A DNA stretch of 64,000 bases from DSSB01 sp046346845 (GCA_046346845.1 JAXMHH010000007.1:62001-126000); one strand, 5' to 3'; counted from the stretch's first letter, positions 52,424 through 61,718 are shown. Numbers and translations: made by a program. The notes: generated from the sequence alone by a model not told the origin.

Positions 52424-52704
52424 GCCGGCGGAACCGATGGGCGAGATTCGCCACCTGCCTCTTTCTCTTACTACTCGGCCTGGCCGGCTGCGGCCATGGC
52501 GGCACCGAAATCGGCAATCCCACCGTGCCGACCGCCGGTTCCCCTTCGGGCGGCGGCGAAAACGGACCTGCCTCGGCACCCGGCGTGCAAGACGCCAGCC
52601 CGACTCCCTCGCCGCAAAGTTTTTTAATCAAGGGTTCCCAGGAGGAAGACGAGGCGCCTGAGGAACCTGGTGCACTCCTCGACAACCCGGAGGAGAACTC
52701 ATGA
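52420..52704 (+). CDS. Small lipoprotein of the TIGR02147 operon
   Basis: 94 residues: a lipobox signal (LLLLGLAGCGHGG) followed by TEIGNPT, the short tag often seen on small lipoproteins next to TIGR02147 genes, and a disordered Pro/Ser/Glu tail. Both ends overlap neighbours by ATGA, so it is tightly coupled to the regulator upstream and the beta-propeller downstream. No domain is visible. Confidence 0.75.
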   Translation: MSRRNRWARFATCLFLLLLGLAGCGHGGTEIGNPTVPTAGSPSGGGENGPASAPGVQDASPTPSPQSFLIKGSQEEDEAPEEPGALLDNPEENS

Positions 52705-54695
52705 ATACCAAACCCAAACACATCTGGCTCGCGATCGCGCTGGCCTTGCCGCTCGCCGGCTGCGGCGCCGCCGGCAATGCCCCATCCCCCACCAAGGCCC
52801 TCGGCGGCTTTCGATTCGCCAAGAGCTGCGAGGAGATCAAGAGCTACGCCCGTTCTTTCCAAGAAAAGGTGAAGCAAAACCCCGACCGTGCTGTGCCGAT
52901 CGCCGCTCCCGCGGCGCCGGCCGCGCCCAGCCAGGGGGCCGGTGCCCCGGAGACAGCCGCCGACACCGCCAGCGCGGGGGGCGCCGTGCAGCAAAGCGAT
53001 CTCGCCTTCCCCGACCTGGAACGCGGTCTGCTCTACACCCTGGCCTCCGGCCAAAAGGAATTGAAGATCTTTCGCGTCAGCCCGAGCTCCCAGACCAAGC
53101 TGGCCGCGAGCCTCGCCCTGGATTTCTTCCCCGCCGAAGTCGTCGCCACCCAGGCGGGAAATCGCGCCTTCGCGGTGGTCTTCGGCAGCAACGGCGGCGG
53201 CTACGGGGTCGGGCCGGAGCCCCTCCCCGCCCAGACCCTGGCCTTGAGCCGCGGCAAGGCGGCGGCGGTCGAGAGCCCGCCGCAAACCGCGCCGGGAGGC
53301 AGCGGGGACTCCCCGGTTTGGGGGCCACCCGAGGAGCCCATGGCGGTGATGGCCCTCATCGAGGTGAGCAATCCCGAGCAACCTAAAATATTGCGCGAGG
53401 AGCAGTCCCCCGGCTATTTCCTGGAGGCGCGGGCCCTCTCCGGACAGGGCAAGGTCGTTTGGATCACCGAGCACTACGTGCCGGTCTATATCGATCCGCT
53501 GAGCGACAACCAAATCTTGCCCAACAAATCGGTGCGCGCCGGCGGCGGAACCAATCAAGTCCCGCTCGCCGATTGCACTCAAACCTATTTGTACGAGAAT
53601 CCGACCCTCGATCCCGCCTACAGTCCCGCTTCGCTGAACGAAGCGGTGGTCTCCCTCCTCGACCTGAAGCAACCGGAGGCCGAGGTTGTCACCCAAGCGA
53701 TCTATTCCCCGGCCTGGCGCACCCTGGTCGCCGCGAATCCCGAGCACCTCTTCCTGGCGCAAAACGTGGACAGTGACGGAACCAACGACACCGAGCTTTA
53801 TCAGTTCCAACTGGACGGCAATTCCCTATTGGCCCTCAGCGCCTCGGTCGCCTTGCCGGGCACCGTCCCCAACCAGTTCTTCCTGGACGAAAAGGACGGG
53901 ACGCTGCGCGTCTTCCACCATGTGCAAAATTTCAGCCCGGTGTGCCTCGACAATTGCGTCGCGGAAGGTGGCGGAGGCGGTTCCATCCCGGTCGCGGCCA
54001 TGAAAGACCAGCAAAGCGCCGCGGTCGGCAACTACCTCAGCACCTATCGGCAGAAGGGCGACCAATTCGAGCTGTTGGGACGCAGCGGACCCTTCGAAGC
54101 CGAGGAGGTCCCCTATGCGGCCCGCTTCGTGGGCACCTTGGGCTGCGTCATCACCTTCCGGCAGATCGATCCGCTGACCTGCTTTACCTTGAAAGACCCT
54201 TCCCAACCGACCAAGCTCGGTGAGCTCAAGATCGAAGGGGTCTCCTTTCACCTGGAGGCCGTCGGCGAGGGCCTCCTCTTGGGAATCGGCCAGGGCAGCG
54301 AGAGCGGCAGCGTCGTGGCTAATCTCTTCGACATCTCCAATCCGGCCCAACCCTCGCTGGCCGCGCAAAAGAAATTGAACAGCGGCAGCTACGGCTACAG
54401 CCCGGTGTTTTACGACTACCGGGCCCTGGGCAAGGACGAGGCGCTCCGCAATTTCGCCGTCCCCATCGAAGACGAGGGCGGCTCCACCCTCGCCTTGTTC
54501 TCCGTCGATCCCCTTGCCCGAAAGATCACCAGCACGGCCAGCCTGCATAAGAGCTTCTCTCCGGAGGGACCCTATGACAGTTTCCTGCGGGCCTTTTTCT
54601 TCAACGACACCTTGGCGACGGTCTCCTCCCAACAGCTGGACGTCTTTCTGCGGAGCAATTGGAGCCAGCTGTTTTCGGCGACGCTGACGAATTGA
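52701..54695 (+). CDS. Lipid-anchored beta-propeller domain protein
   Basis: 664 residues with a lipobox (ALPLAGCGAAG), a Pro/Ala segment and a large repeat-rich beta region with DLERGLLYTLASG, ALIEVSNPEQPKILRE, VVSLLDLKQPE and NLFDISNPAQPSLAAQ, the blade pattern of secreted C-terminal beta-propeller proteins (COG4880-like). The opening GFRFAKSCEEIKSYARSF is the usual N-terminus of that family. It is probably exposed at the outer membrane. Last gene of the operon; a terminator follows. Confidence 0.82.
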   Translation: MNTKPKHIWLAIALALPLAGCGAAGNAPSPTKALGGFRFAKSCEEIKSYARSFQEKVKQNPDRAVPIAAPAAPAAPSQGAGAPETAADTASAGGAVQQSDLAFPDLERGLLYTLASGQKELKIFRVSPSSQTKLAASLALDFFPAEVVATQAGNRAFAVVFGSNGGGYGVGPEPLPAQTLALSRGKAAAVESPPQTAPGGSGDSPVWGPPEEPMAVMALIEVSNPEQPKILREEQSPGYFLEARALSGQGKVVWITEHYVPVYIDPLSDNQILPNKSVRAGGGTNQVPLADCTQTYLYENPTLDPAYSPASLNEAVVSLLDLKQPEAEVVTQAIYSPAWRTLVAANPEHLFLAQNVDSDGTNDTELYQFQLDGNSLLALSASVALPGTVPNQFFLDEKDGTLRVFHHVQNFSPVCLDNCVAEGGGGGSIPVAAMKDQQSAAVGNYLSTYRQKGDQFELLGRSGPFEAEEVPYAARFVGTLGCVITFRQIDPLTCFTLKDPSQPTKLGELKIEGVSFHLEAVGEGLLLGIGQGSESGSVVANLFDISNPAQPSLAAQKKLNSGSYGYSPVFYDYRALGKDEALRNFAVPIEDEGGSTLALFSVDPLARKITSTASLHKSFSPEGPYDSFLRAFFFNDTLATVSSQQLDVFLRSNWSQLFSATLTN

Positions 54696-54721
54696 GGGAA
54701 CCAATAGATGTGAGTGCACCT

Positions 54722-54767
54722 AAGGCGGCGGTGAACCGAATGGGTCGGGGATCCGCCGCCTTTTTTC
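54722..54767 (+). terminator. Intrinsic terminator after beta-propeller gene
   Basis: Arms AAGGCGGCGG and CCGCCGCCTT, then TTTTTCTTTT on the plus strand, 27 bp after the stop codon. Confidence 0.88.
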
Positions 54768-54875
54768 TTTTCCTGACAACAAATTATTCGCCAGGCCGAG
54801 ATCCATGCGCTAGCAAAGATCCAAGCGCCGAGAACACAACTCTCGGTAATAATTTATCTTTTCGGAGCTGTTTTT

Positions 54876-57086
54876 TTGTTTTCCCGGGTAAGGAATACAA
54901 CCAGGCTGGGGCCCTTGGCCGCGCCTTCGCCTCTCTCTTCAGCCAACGATGCGCTCGAGCCTTTGCAAGGCTTCGCCCGCGCGCACTATCCCGATCGTCC
55001 CCAATTGCAGGCAGAGCTGAGCTCCCTGAGGAGAGAAACCGATCCTCAATTATTGGAAGAGGCCCTCTACGGCTTCGCCCAAACCCAAGAGCGGGAGGGG
55101 CGGATCGATTTGGCCGCGCAGACTTATCAGCTGGCGGCAAGCCCCCGCGCCGAACGCCGCCTGGCGGCCCTGCAGGGCCGCGGCCCCTTGGGCGAGCGCC
55201 TCGAGCTCCTCGGCCGCAATTTCGCGCGCCAGGCCTCCGACCCCGCCATGCTCAGCGCCATGGCCCTCGGCGGGCTCGCCTTCCAGACCACCCGGCTCGC
55301 CGTCCTCAGCCGCTTGGCCGCCTCCCCCACCGCTTCTTTTCTCACCCGCGGCCTCGGTGCGCGCGCCTTCGCCTGGGGCGCCGGCTTCTCCCTCGAGTTC
55401 CCGACCTTCACCCTCGCCGCCCGCGGCATCCACCAGGCTATGGGCGACTCTCAAGATTGGAGCGCGCGCGCCTTGGGCCGCGACCTCCTCTCCAGTGGCC
55501 TCACCCTCTTCCTGCTCAAGGGCTGCAGCGCGGGGGGCTCTGGCCTGGTACGTCGCATTCAGAACGGCGCCGCCGCCGAGGGGCTCTTCGCCCGTTTCTC
55601 GGCCGCCGCCATCCCCCAGGCCGCCGCCTTCACCGGCATCTTGGGCTCGCACCTGCTCGAGGCGCGCCTGGGCCTCCGCCCGCAGACCGACGGGGCCAAC
55701 GCCCTGCTCGACTCCCTCGCCACCCTCCTCCAGTTTCACGTCGGCGGACGCATCCTCCGCCAGGCCACCGGCGGCGCCTACGAGGCAAGGCTCGAAACCC
55801 TGTCTCGCCTTGTCTCGGAAGCTCCCTCGCTTCGCCGCTTACCTCCCATGGATCCCGGCCTCGCCTGGGCCTCTCCAGAACTGCGGCCGGCCTTGCATAG
55901 CCAAGAGGTCTTTCCTCCAAAAGGCGAAATCTTGGCGATGTCAATCGACGGCCCCAAGGATCCTCCGCCGCCGAACGCCTTTCCGAGGGGCAGCGAGCCC
56001 CCTCGCTCTTTCCCGGCACCGGTCCAAGTGAATCCGGCGCTGTTCCTGGCCATTCGCAATCGTTTCAGCCGACTCGAGGCGGAGCTCTTCACCCTGTACG
56101 AGGAACAACCGGGCGAGACCCTGTGGGCGCACCAAAGCCACCGCGAGGCCTTGGAATTGACGGAATTAGTCGACTTGATCGACCGCCATTTGCCAGCCCC
56201 TGCCGATCGCGCCATCCTGCGGGAAATTCGCGGCGAGTTGGAGTGGAGCCGGCGCCTATTGGCGGCCCTCGCCAAGGCCGAAGACCTGCCGGGCAGCGGC
56301 GACGAGGAGGTCCGCCGTTTCATCGGCGCCCTCTACCGGGTACCCAACAAGGCGGTCAATTATCTGAACTCCGGCAATCCCCATGACCTATCGGGAAGCC
56401 TGCGCAACGCCGTCGACGCTAGACAGATCCTCTATGGAATCTATCGCCCCTATCAGATGAATTTCGATGCCTGGGATCCGGCGTGGGCAAGCGAGGCACG
56501 GCTTCCCGCCCGGCTCAGCGTTGATCCCTCGGACCCGCAAAGGGAACTGCACGTGCCTCATTACGACTACCGGGATGAGCACGTCAGCCCCTTCCTCGAA
56601 ATTCCGGGCACGGGGCGCAAAGTTGTCTTAGTCGGAGAGGTCCCCCTCGAACGCATGGCCCTCGGCCACCACCACCGCCTCGAGGTGGTGCCAGCCAACC
56701 ATGAGCTGCGCGGCCGGCTCGCCCTCGCCGCGGCGGAAAACGGCAGACTGGATCGCACCAGCATTATTTTTCGCGAATGGAAACGGTATACCCGGGACGC
56801 GGACTACGTAGAGGCCTACGACATCGGCACCGCGGCGCAGTTCGTCAGCCGCGAGGGGGAGCTCCTGCTCCAAGACCTGGTCCTGGATCGCATTCGTCCT
56901 GGTGGCGTGGCCTTTTTGGTGAGCCGGGATCCGCAGGCCTTACAGAGAATCGTACAAATCGCCTCCGAAAAGCAGTGGGCGGACGTGATCGCCGGCTCCT
57001 TCCGCGGGCACCTTCCCGTCGAGGTCGACCGTCCGGATCAGAGCTCGGGAAACTTCGTTTTTCTTAGGAAATTGCCGCAACTTTAG
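54876..57086 (+). CDS. Core domain protein with Rossmann/methyltransferase-like C-terminus, copy A
   Basis: 736 residues from TTG at 54876. The upstream CGGAGCTGTTT is also found before copy B, whose GTG start aligns, so the start is supported. Residues about 48-310 are the core domain shared with the sigma fusion (FARQASDPAMLSAM, TRLAVLSRLAASP, LLQFHVGGRILRQATGG). A Pro-rich linker, a helical region (about 395-520) and a C-terminal alpha/beta domain (about 570-736) follow. The last has VVLVGEVPLERMALGHHHRLEVV, DIGTAAQF and IRPGGVAFLVSRD, resembling a SAM-methyltransferase/Rossmann fold with a poor glycine motif. No signal peptide. Function unknown. Confidence 0.72.
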   Translation: MFSRVRNTTRLGPLAAPSPLSSANDALEPLQGFARAHYPDRPQLQAELSSLRRETDPQLLEEALYGFAQTQEREGRIDLAAQTYQLAASPRAERRLAALQGRGPLGERLELLGRNFARQASDPAMLSAMALGGLAFQTTRLAVLSRLAASPTASFLTRGLGARAFAWGAGFSLEFPTFTLAARGIHQAMGDSQDWSARALGRDLLSSGLTLFLLKGCSAGGSGLVRRIQNGAAAEGLFARFSAAAIPQAAAFTGILGSHLLEARLGLRPQTDGANALLDSLATLLQFHVGGRILRQATGGAYEARLETLSRLVSEAPSLRRLPPMDPGLAWASPELRPALHSQEVFPPKGEILAMSIDGPKDPPPPNAFPRGSEPPRSFPAPVQVNPALFLAIRNRFSRLEAELFTLYEEQPGETLWAHQSHREALELTELVDLIDRHLPAPADRAILREIRGELEWSRRLLAALAKAEDLPGSGDEEVRRFIGALYRVPNKAVNYLNSGNPHDLSGSLRNAVDARQILYGIYRPYQMNFDAWDPAWASEARLPARLSVDPSDPQRELHVPHYDYRDEHVSPFLEIPGTGRKVVLVGEVPLERMALGHHHRLEVVPANHELRGRLALAAAENGRLDRTSIIFREWKRYTRDADYVEAYDIGTAAQFVSREGELLLQDLVLDRIRPGGVAFLVSRDPQALQRIVQIASEKQWADVIAGSFRGHLPVEVDRPDQSSGNFVFLRKLPQL
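55149..55795 (+). repeat. 647-bp core-domain repeat, copy A
   Basis: Identical to 57573-58219 apart from about a dozen substitutions and no indels (constant offset 2424). It codes for core-domain residues about 92-307. Sequence similarity falls sharply at both ends although the reading frames continue. Confidence 0.92.
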
Positions 57087-57281
57087 CATTTTTCGCTTCC
57101 CATTTCGCGGACTTTTGTTTACACGATGGAAATAGATTCGTCGGGAGGTAAGGAAAAACCGACGGATATATTGTGTGGGTTAAGCATCACGGGTTAAGAA
57201 TTCTTCCTTCTTCCGGTCCGCTGTTGTCCTTCACATTCTTATCCTTCACTGGACGAATGAAACGTCAAGCGGAGCTGTTTC

Positions 57282-59507
57282 GTGAATTTCCGGGTAATCC
57301 ATTCACTGGGCGGTCGTTTACCGACGCGCCCCCTCGCCAATGCCTCCGAGGCGCCCTTCGCGCCCCTCTTGCGGCGCTTGGACCAAAGCACTTCCGATGC
57401 CGCGTTTCGCGCCGAGCTGAGCTCCCTGACTCGTGAAAACGACTCTGCCTTGTTGAGCGAGGCCCTTTTGAATCTCGCCGAACGGCAAGCTCGGACCGGG
57501 CGCATCGATATCGCGGGGGAGATATACGCCTCCCTAGCCGCCGCCCCTGGCATTGGTTCGATCGGCGCGCAAGCCGAACGCCGCCTGGCGGCCCTGCAAG
57601 GCCGCGGCCCCTTGGGCGAGCGCCTCGAGCTCCTCGGCCGCAACTTCGCGCGCCAGGCCTCCGACCCCGCCATGCTCGGCGCCATGGCCCTCGGCGGGCT
57701 CGCCTTCCAGACCACCCGGCTCGCCGTCCTCAGCCGCTTGGCCGCCTCCCCCACCGCTTCTTTTCTCACCCGCGGCCTCGGCGCGCGCGCCTTCGCCTGG
57801 GGCGCCGGATTCTCCCTCGAGTTCCCGACCTTCACCCTCGCCGCCCGCGGCATTCACCAGGCTATGGGCGACTCTCAAGATTGGAGCGCGCGCGCCTTGG
57901 GCCGCGACCTCCTCTCCAGCGGCCTCACCCTCTTCCTGCTCAAGGGCTGCGGCGCGGGGGGCTCCGGCCTGCTACGTCGCATTCAGAACGGCGCCGCCGC
58001 CGAGGGGCTCTTCGCCCGTTTCTCGGCCGCCGCCATCCCCCAGGCCGCCGCCTTCACCGGCATCTTGGGCTCGCACCTGCTCGAGGCGCGCCTGGGCCTC
58101 CGCCCGCAGACCGACGGGGCCAACGCCCTGCTCGACTCCCTCGCCACCCTCCTCCAGTTTCACGTCGGCGGACGTATCCTCCGCCAGGCCACCGGCGGCG
58201 CCTACGAGGCAAGGCTCGACCTGCTGACGCGAAGGCTGCAAGAATCCTCAGCGCCCCCTCCGTCTTCCGAGTCCCCGGGATGGACGGTCGACCTTGGCAC
58301 GGGCCCGCGCCCAGCGCCGGCGGGCAACCGGCCCCTGACCTTGCCAAACATCGTGTTGATGTCCGGGCCGCGCGTGTCCCCCTCCGACCGGCCCGGCCCT
58401 ATGGAAGGCTTTCCCGAGCGGAGCGGCCGGATCGTGGCCCATCCGCACCAGCTGCGCGACCTAAAGGCCGAAGTCGACCTGCTCGACCACGGACTTTGGA
58501 GCATCTTCCGGGGCGAGGGCGATCCCTCGGATTGGCAAAGCAGGACCCGCAGCGCCGTGAAAGAGCTGCAATCGGTCTCGCTCGAACTGCACCGTCGCAT
58601 CGGGCAAGAGGAAGGAAGAGCGCCGCTGCAGCCCTACCTCCAAGAGCTCGGGATGGAATACCACACCATCCTCAATTTACTCGAACGGGCGGCGGTCTCG
58701 ACCCAGACTCCGCCCCCCGTCGACGCCCTCGAGATCAACCGGTTTTTCACCTTCCTCATCCGCAGCTCGAACACGCTGATCAATTTCATCGACCATACCG
58801 CACCCATCCAACAGCCCATCGAAAACGCCCGCCGCGCCCGCGCTTGGCTGCAGCGGGGGCTGGAAGGAGACGAGGGCCTGGGCGACGAGATCGCGCCGGT
58901 GCACCCGAACTTCCCCTATGTCCGTCTTTCCGATGGAAGCTTCGACATCAAGGCCCAGGGCCTGCATATCCTCGTGATCGGCGACGAAAACGCCCCCCGT
59001 ACCTTCCAATTGGCCGAAAAGGGCCACCGGGTCACCCATCTGGGAGAGAGCGAGGCCGCTGTTCGCACCACCGAGAAGCGCCTCCGTTTCCGCGCCCAGC
59101 GCATGCGGGATTCCGGCGAATGGAAATTCGATCCGACCGTCGATTTCCACCATGACGCCTCCGAGGTTCCGCCCGCCGATTTGATCGAGGCCTACTTTCC
59201 CGGAAGGCTCACCGAATTGCCCCCGCGGAGCAGTACCGAGCGGCTCGATACCCTGCAGAGCTTTCTAAAAAACACCCTGGCCGCCCGCCTGGCCCGGGGA
59301 GGCAGCGCCTTCGTCATTTCCGAGCGGGACGACGCCATCGAGGATTTGGGGAACTTGGTCCTGCGCAGCCCCGGCTTCGAGCTGCTGGAGGTGCGGCACC
59401 GCCGCAACCATATGCCCTTGGTGGGCGGACAAGCGGCCACGATCGAACCGGGCGAGGCGATGGTCTCCTGGCTGGTCTTCCGCAAAACCGGCTCCGACCG
59501 GCTCTAA
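57282..59507 (+). CDS. Core domain protein with Rossmann/methyltransferase-like C-terminus, copy B
   Basis: 741 residues from GTG at 57282 with GGAG about ten bases upstream. The core domain (about 45-315) is near-identical to copy A. A Pro-rich linker and a helical region (about 385-520) follow. The C-terminal alpha/beta domain (about 560-741) has GLHILVIGDENAPRTFQLAEKGH and VTHLGESEAAV in the place of the SAM-binding strand and acidic end, plus DASEVPPADLIEAYFPG and LARGGSAFVISERDD. It is a distant paralogue of the copy A C-terminus. No signal peptide. The lower half of the 57087-57281 gap holds its promoter; I see no gene there. Confidence 0.72.
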   Translation: MNFRVIHSLGGRLPTRPLANASEAPFAPLLRRLDQSTSDAAFRAELSSLTRENDSALLSEALLNLAERQARTGRIDIAGEIYASLAAAPGIGSIGAQAERRLAALQGRGPLGERLELLGRNFARQASDPAMLGAMALGGLAFQTTRLAVLSRLAASPTASFLTRGLGARAFAWGAGFSLEFPTFTLAARGIHQAMGDSQDWSARALGRDLLSSGLTLFLLKGCGAGGSGLLRRIQNGAAAEGLFARFSAAAIPQAAAFTGILGSHLLEARLGLRPQTDGANALLDSLATLLQFHVGGRILRQATGGAYEARLDLLTRRLQESSAPPPSSESPGWTVDLGTGPRPAPAGNRPLTLPNIVLMSGPRVSPSDRPGPMEGFPERSGRIVAHPHQLRDLKAEVDLLDHGLWSIFRGEGDPSDWQSRTRSAVKELQSVSLELHRRIGQEEGRAPLQPYLQELGMEYHTILNLLERAAVSTQTPPPVDALEINRFFTFLIRSSNTLINFIDHTAPIQQPIENARRARAWLQRGLEGDEGLGDEIAPVHPNFPYVRLSDGSFDIKAQGLHILVIGDENAPRTFQLAEKGHRVTHLGESEAAVRTTEKRLRFRAQRMRDSGEWKFDPTVDFHHDASEVPPADLIEAYFPGRLTELPPRSSTERLDTLQSFLKNTLAARLARGGSAFVISERDDAIEDLGNLVLRSPGFELLEVRHRRNHMPLVGGQAATIEPGEAMVSWLVFRKTGSDRL
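57573..58219 (+). repeat. 647-bp core-domain repeat, copy B
   Basis: Second copy of 55149-55795 in the same orientation. Substitutions are mostly silent, for example CAATTTCGC/CAACTTCGC and GGCATCCAC/GGCATTCAC. Confidence 0.92.
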
Positions 59508-59519
59508 GTTCAAGGCTGG

Positions 59520-60446
59520 CTATTTCACCAAAATCTTGAGGCGGGGCCCCGTCTTGATCGTGAAGGAGCGGGCGGGCGCCATCATGTCGCCGTCGATCGT
59601 GTAGCCCATCGGCTCGGCCAGGTCGATCTTCATCTCGCGCGCCGGCATTTCCACCAGGTTTTCGGACTTCGAGGGCTTTCCAAAAAACATGTCTCCGACG
59701 TGCCGCAGGACATTGCGGGGCGGAAGGGAGAATCCAATGGCGTGGAATTTTCCCACCTCTTCGGAATAGTGAAACACCCGAAACTTCAATCCCAGGATCG
59801 GGATGGATCCGCAGTACAGCGCCGACCAGTTGGCGAAGGGCCAGCGCTTTCCGTCCACCGTCACCTCGGCGTCATAGCGGGCGAACATGTTCCGGGCAAA
59901 GGGCCCGTTGGCCAAGGCGGAGGAGATGGAGTGGACCAAGGTCCAGGTGGCCTTCGGCGGAGAGGGCGGCGCGCCGGTGTAATAGGCCTGCATGAAGCGA
60001 AAGATCACCCCGCACCCGAAGATGAATCCGTACTTGTCGTTGATCTGCATGAGATCCATCTCGGTGCTCTCGAAGGGCTCGTCTTCATGGTACTTGTAGA
60101 TGAGGTTGCTGAGGATCTTCTCGGGAGCGCCCTTGATATTGCAGGCGTTGGCCAAGGTGTTCATCGTGCCCCCGCGCAGGAAGGTGACCCGGGGCAAGGG
60201 TTTTTCCCCATAGACATCGATGAAGGTGCTGAGCGTGACGTGATTGGTGCCGTCGCCCCCGCCGATTGCCAGGATGTCGATATCCCGGGTCTTGAAGGCC
60301 TCGGCGACCCGGCGGAGATCGGCCAAGTCCTCGGTCGCCTGGCAACTGCCGCGATCGCCGACGATGAAGCCCAATTGCTTGATCTTGTCGGGATCTTTCT
60401 TGTGCTTCTTGCTGTGGGGATTGAGGACGATTCCGATTCCGGGCAT
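59520..60446 (-). CDS. Diacylglycerol/lipid kinase family protein
   Basis: 308 residues of the DAGK catalytic fold: IGIVLNPHSKKHKKDP at the N-terminus, the nucleotide-loop motif AIGGGDGTNHVTL, and LRGGTMNTLANACNI in the place of the usual GTxND motif. The C-terminal beta-sandwich ends YTIDGDMM, the typical substrate-side signature. It should phosphorylate a lipid or sphingoid/polyprenol-type alcohol at the membrane. It lies 33 bp past the kce stop on the same strand, at the end of the lysine operon, with no obvious link to that pathway. Confidence 0.85.
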   Translation of the reverse strand: MPGIGIVLNPHSKKHKKDPDKIKQLGFIVGDRGSCQATEDLADLRRVAEAFKTRDIDILAIGGGDGTNHVTLSTFIDVYGEKPLPRVTFLRGGTMNTLANACNIKGAPEKILSNLIYKYHEDEPFESTEMDLMQINDKYGFIFGCGVIFRFMQAYYTGAPPSPPKATWTLVHSISSALANGPFARNMFARYDAEVTVDGKRWPFANWSALYCGSIPILGLKFRVFHYSEEVGKFHAIGFSLPPRNVLRHVGDMFFGKPSKSENLVEMPAREMKIDLAEPMGYTIDGDMMAPARSFTIKTGPRLKILVK

Positions 60447-60479
60447 AGGATCATTGTCGCAGTGCCAGACAAATCGGCA

Positions 60480-61307
60480 CTATTTTATTCCCAATATTTT
60501 CCTGGCTTCCGCCGTCGTGGCGATCGGCCTGCCGAGCCCCTTCGCCAGCGCCGCGGCCTTCGCGACCAATTCGGCGTTGGATTTCGCCAAGACGCCTTTT
60601 TCCAGGTAGAGGTTGTCTTCCATACCGACGCGGACATGTCCACCCTTCTCTAGGGCAAGCCGTGCCATGGGAAATTGATGCCTGCCGATGGCCGCCAACG
60701 ACCAGGTGGAGCCCTCCGGCAGGCCGGAGATGAGGAAATCCAGGTTGCGCTCCGTCGCGGCCAAGGCCCCCGGCACGCCAAGCACCAGGTCGAAGTGCAG
60801 GGGCTTGGGGAGAAGTCCCTGCTCCGCCAGCCGTATCCCCTCTTCCAGCATCGCCGCGTCGAAGACCTCGATCTCGGGCTTGATCTTTCTCTCCAGCATG
60901 GCCCGGGCCAGTCTCGCCACGAAAGGGCGGGGGTTGAGAAAGACCTCGTCGCCAAAATTGACCGATCCGGTGGTGAGGGAGGCCATCTCCGACCCCGCCT
61001 CCAGGGGACGCAGGCGGTCCTCCTCCGTGTCGCCGATCGCCCCTCCCGTCGAGACCTGCAGGAGGACGTCGCAACCCGCGCGGATCTTCGCGATGACCTC
61101 GCTAAAGACCTCCGCTCGGCAGGTCGGCCTTCCCTCCGCGTCCCGCACGTGCAAATGCACCATGGCGGCGCCGGCGGCGTGGGCCTCGATGGCCGAGGCG
61201 GCGATTTCGTCGGGAGTCAGCGGCAAATACGGGGCGGCCTCGCGGGTCAGCTCGGCGCCCACCACCGCGCAGGTCAGGATGACGGGTTTTTGAGAATCGC
61301 TGGGCAT
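60480..61307 (-). CDS. kce: 3-keto-5-aminohexanoate cleavage enzyme (BKACE family)
   Basis: 275 residues of the DUF849/BKACE TIM barrel: LTCAVVGAELTREAAPYLPLT, zinc-ligand AAMVHLHVRDAEG, QVSTGG, EIEVFDAAML, VLGVPG and HVRVGMEDNLYL. In lysine fermentation it condenses 3-keto-5-aminohexanoate with acetyl-CoA, giving aminobutyryl-CoA and acetoacetate. Adjacent kal and kamDE genes support this substrate among the many BKACE activities. It starts 21 bp after the kal stop. Confidence 0.92.
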   Translation of the reverse strand: MPSDSQKPVILTCAVVGAELTREAAPYLPLTPDEIAASAIEAHAAGAAMVHLHVRDAEGRPTCRAEVFSEVIAKIRAGCDVLLQVSTGGAIGDTEEDRLRPLEAGSEMASLTTGSVNFGDEVFLNPRPFVARLARAMLERKIKPEIEVFDAAMLEEGIRLAEQGLLPKPLHFDLVLGVPGALAATERNLDFLISGLPEGSTWSLAAIGRHQFPMARLALEKGGHVRVGMEDNLYLEKGVLAKSNAELVAKAAALAKGLGRPIATTAEARKILGIK

Positions 61308-61328
61308 TGCGAACCTCTCGGCTCCGCC

Positions 61329-61718
61329 TCAGGGTTGGAGGACGACGCAGGTTCCGACCGCGCGGCAGACGGTGATCGGTTTGGTCAAAACCCTTGCCCG
61401 CCCCGGAGGACGGCTCTCGGGTTGAGCCGCGATCACCTTCCGGGCGACGAAACGCAGCTTCCGGGAGGAATTCCCAAAGCGAAGGATCTCCCCCTCCACC
61501 TCGAGGAAGTCCCCCGCGTAGACCGGCGCCAGGAACTCGACCGATTCGTAGGCGCGAAACAATCCCTCCTGCCCATCGGAACGGATCAAGAGCTCGGTGG
61601 CGACGTCCCCGAACAGCGCGAGAATCCTCGCCCCGTCGACCAAACCACCCGCATAATGGGCATCGGCGGGCCCCATCCGAACGCGATGCGTTATGGCGAA
61701 GCGTTTTCGGACCACCAC
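61329..61718 (-). CDS. kal: 3-aminobutyryl-CoA ammonia-lyase (hotdog fold)
   Basis: 129 residues, the Kal size. Marks include HRVRMGPADAHYAGGLVDGA, LFGDVATELLIRSDGQEG, YESVEFLAPVYAGDFLEV and a C-terminal CRAVGTCVVLQP. It eliminates ammonia from 3-aminobutyryl-CoA to form crotonyl-CoA, the step after Kce. The start is a GTG pair at 61713-61718 with a weak ribosome site. Confidence 0.92.
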   Translation of the reverse strand: MVVRKRFAITHRVRMGPADAHYAGGLVDGARILALFGDVATELLIRSDGQEGLFRAYESVEFLAPVYAGDFLEVEGEILRFGNSSRKLRFVARKVIAAQPESRPPGRARVLTKPITVCRAVGTCVVLQP

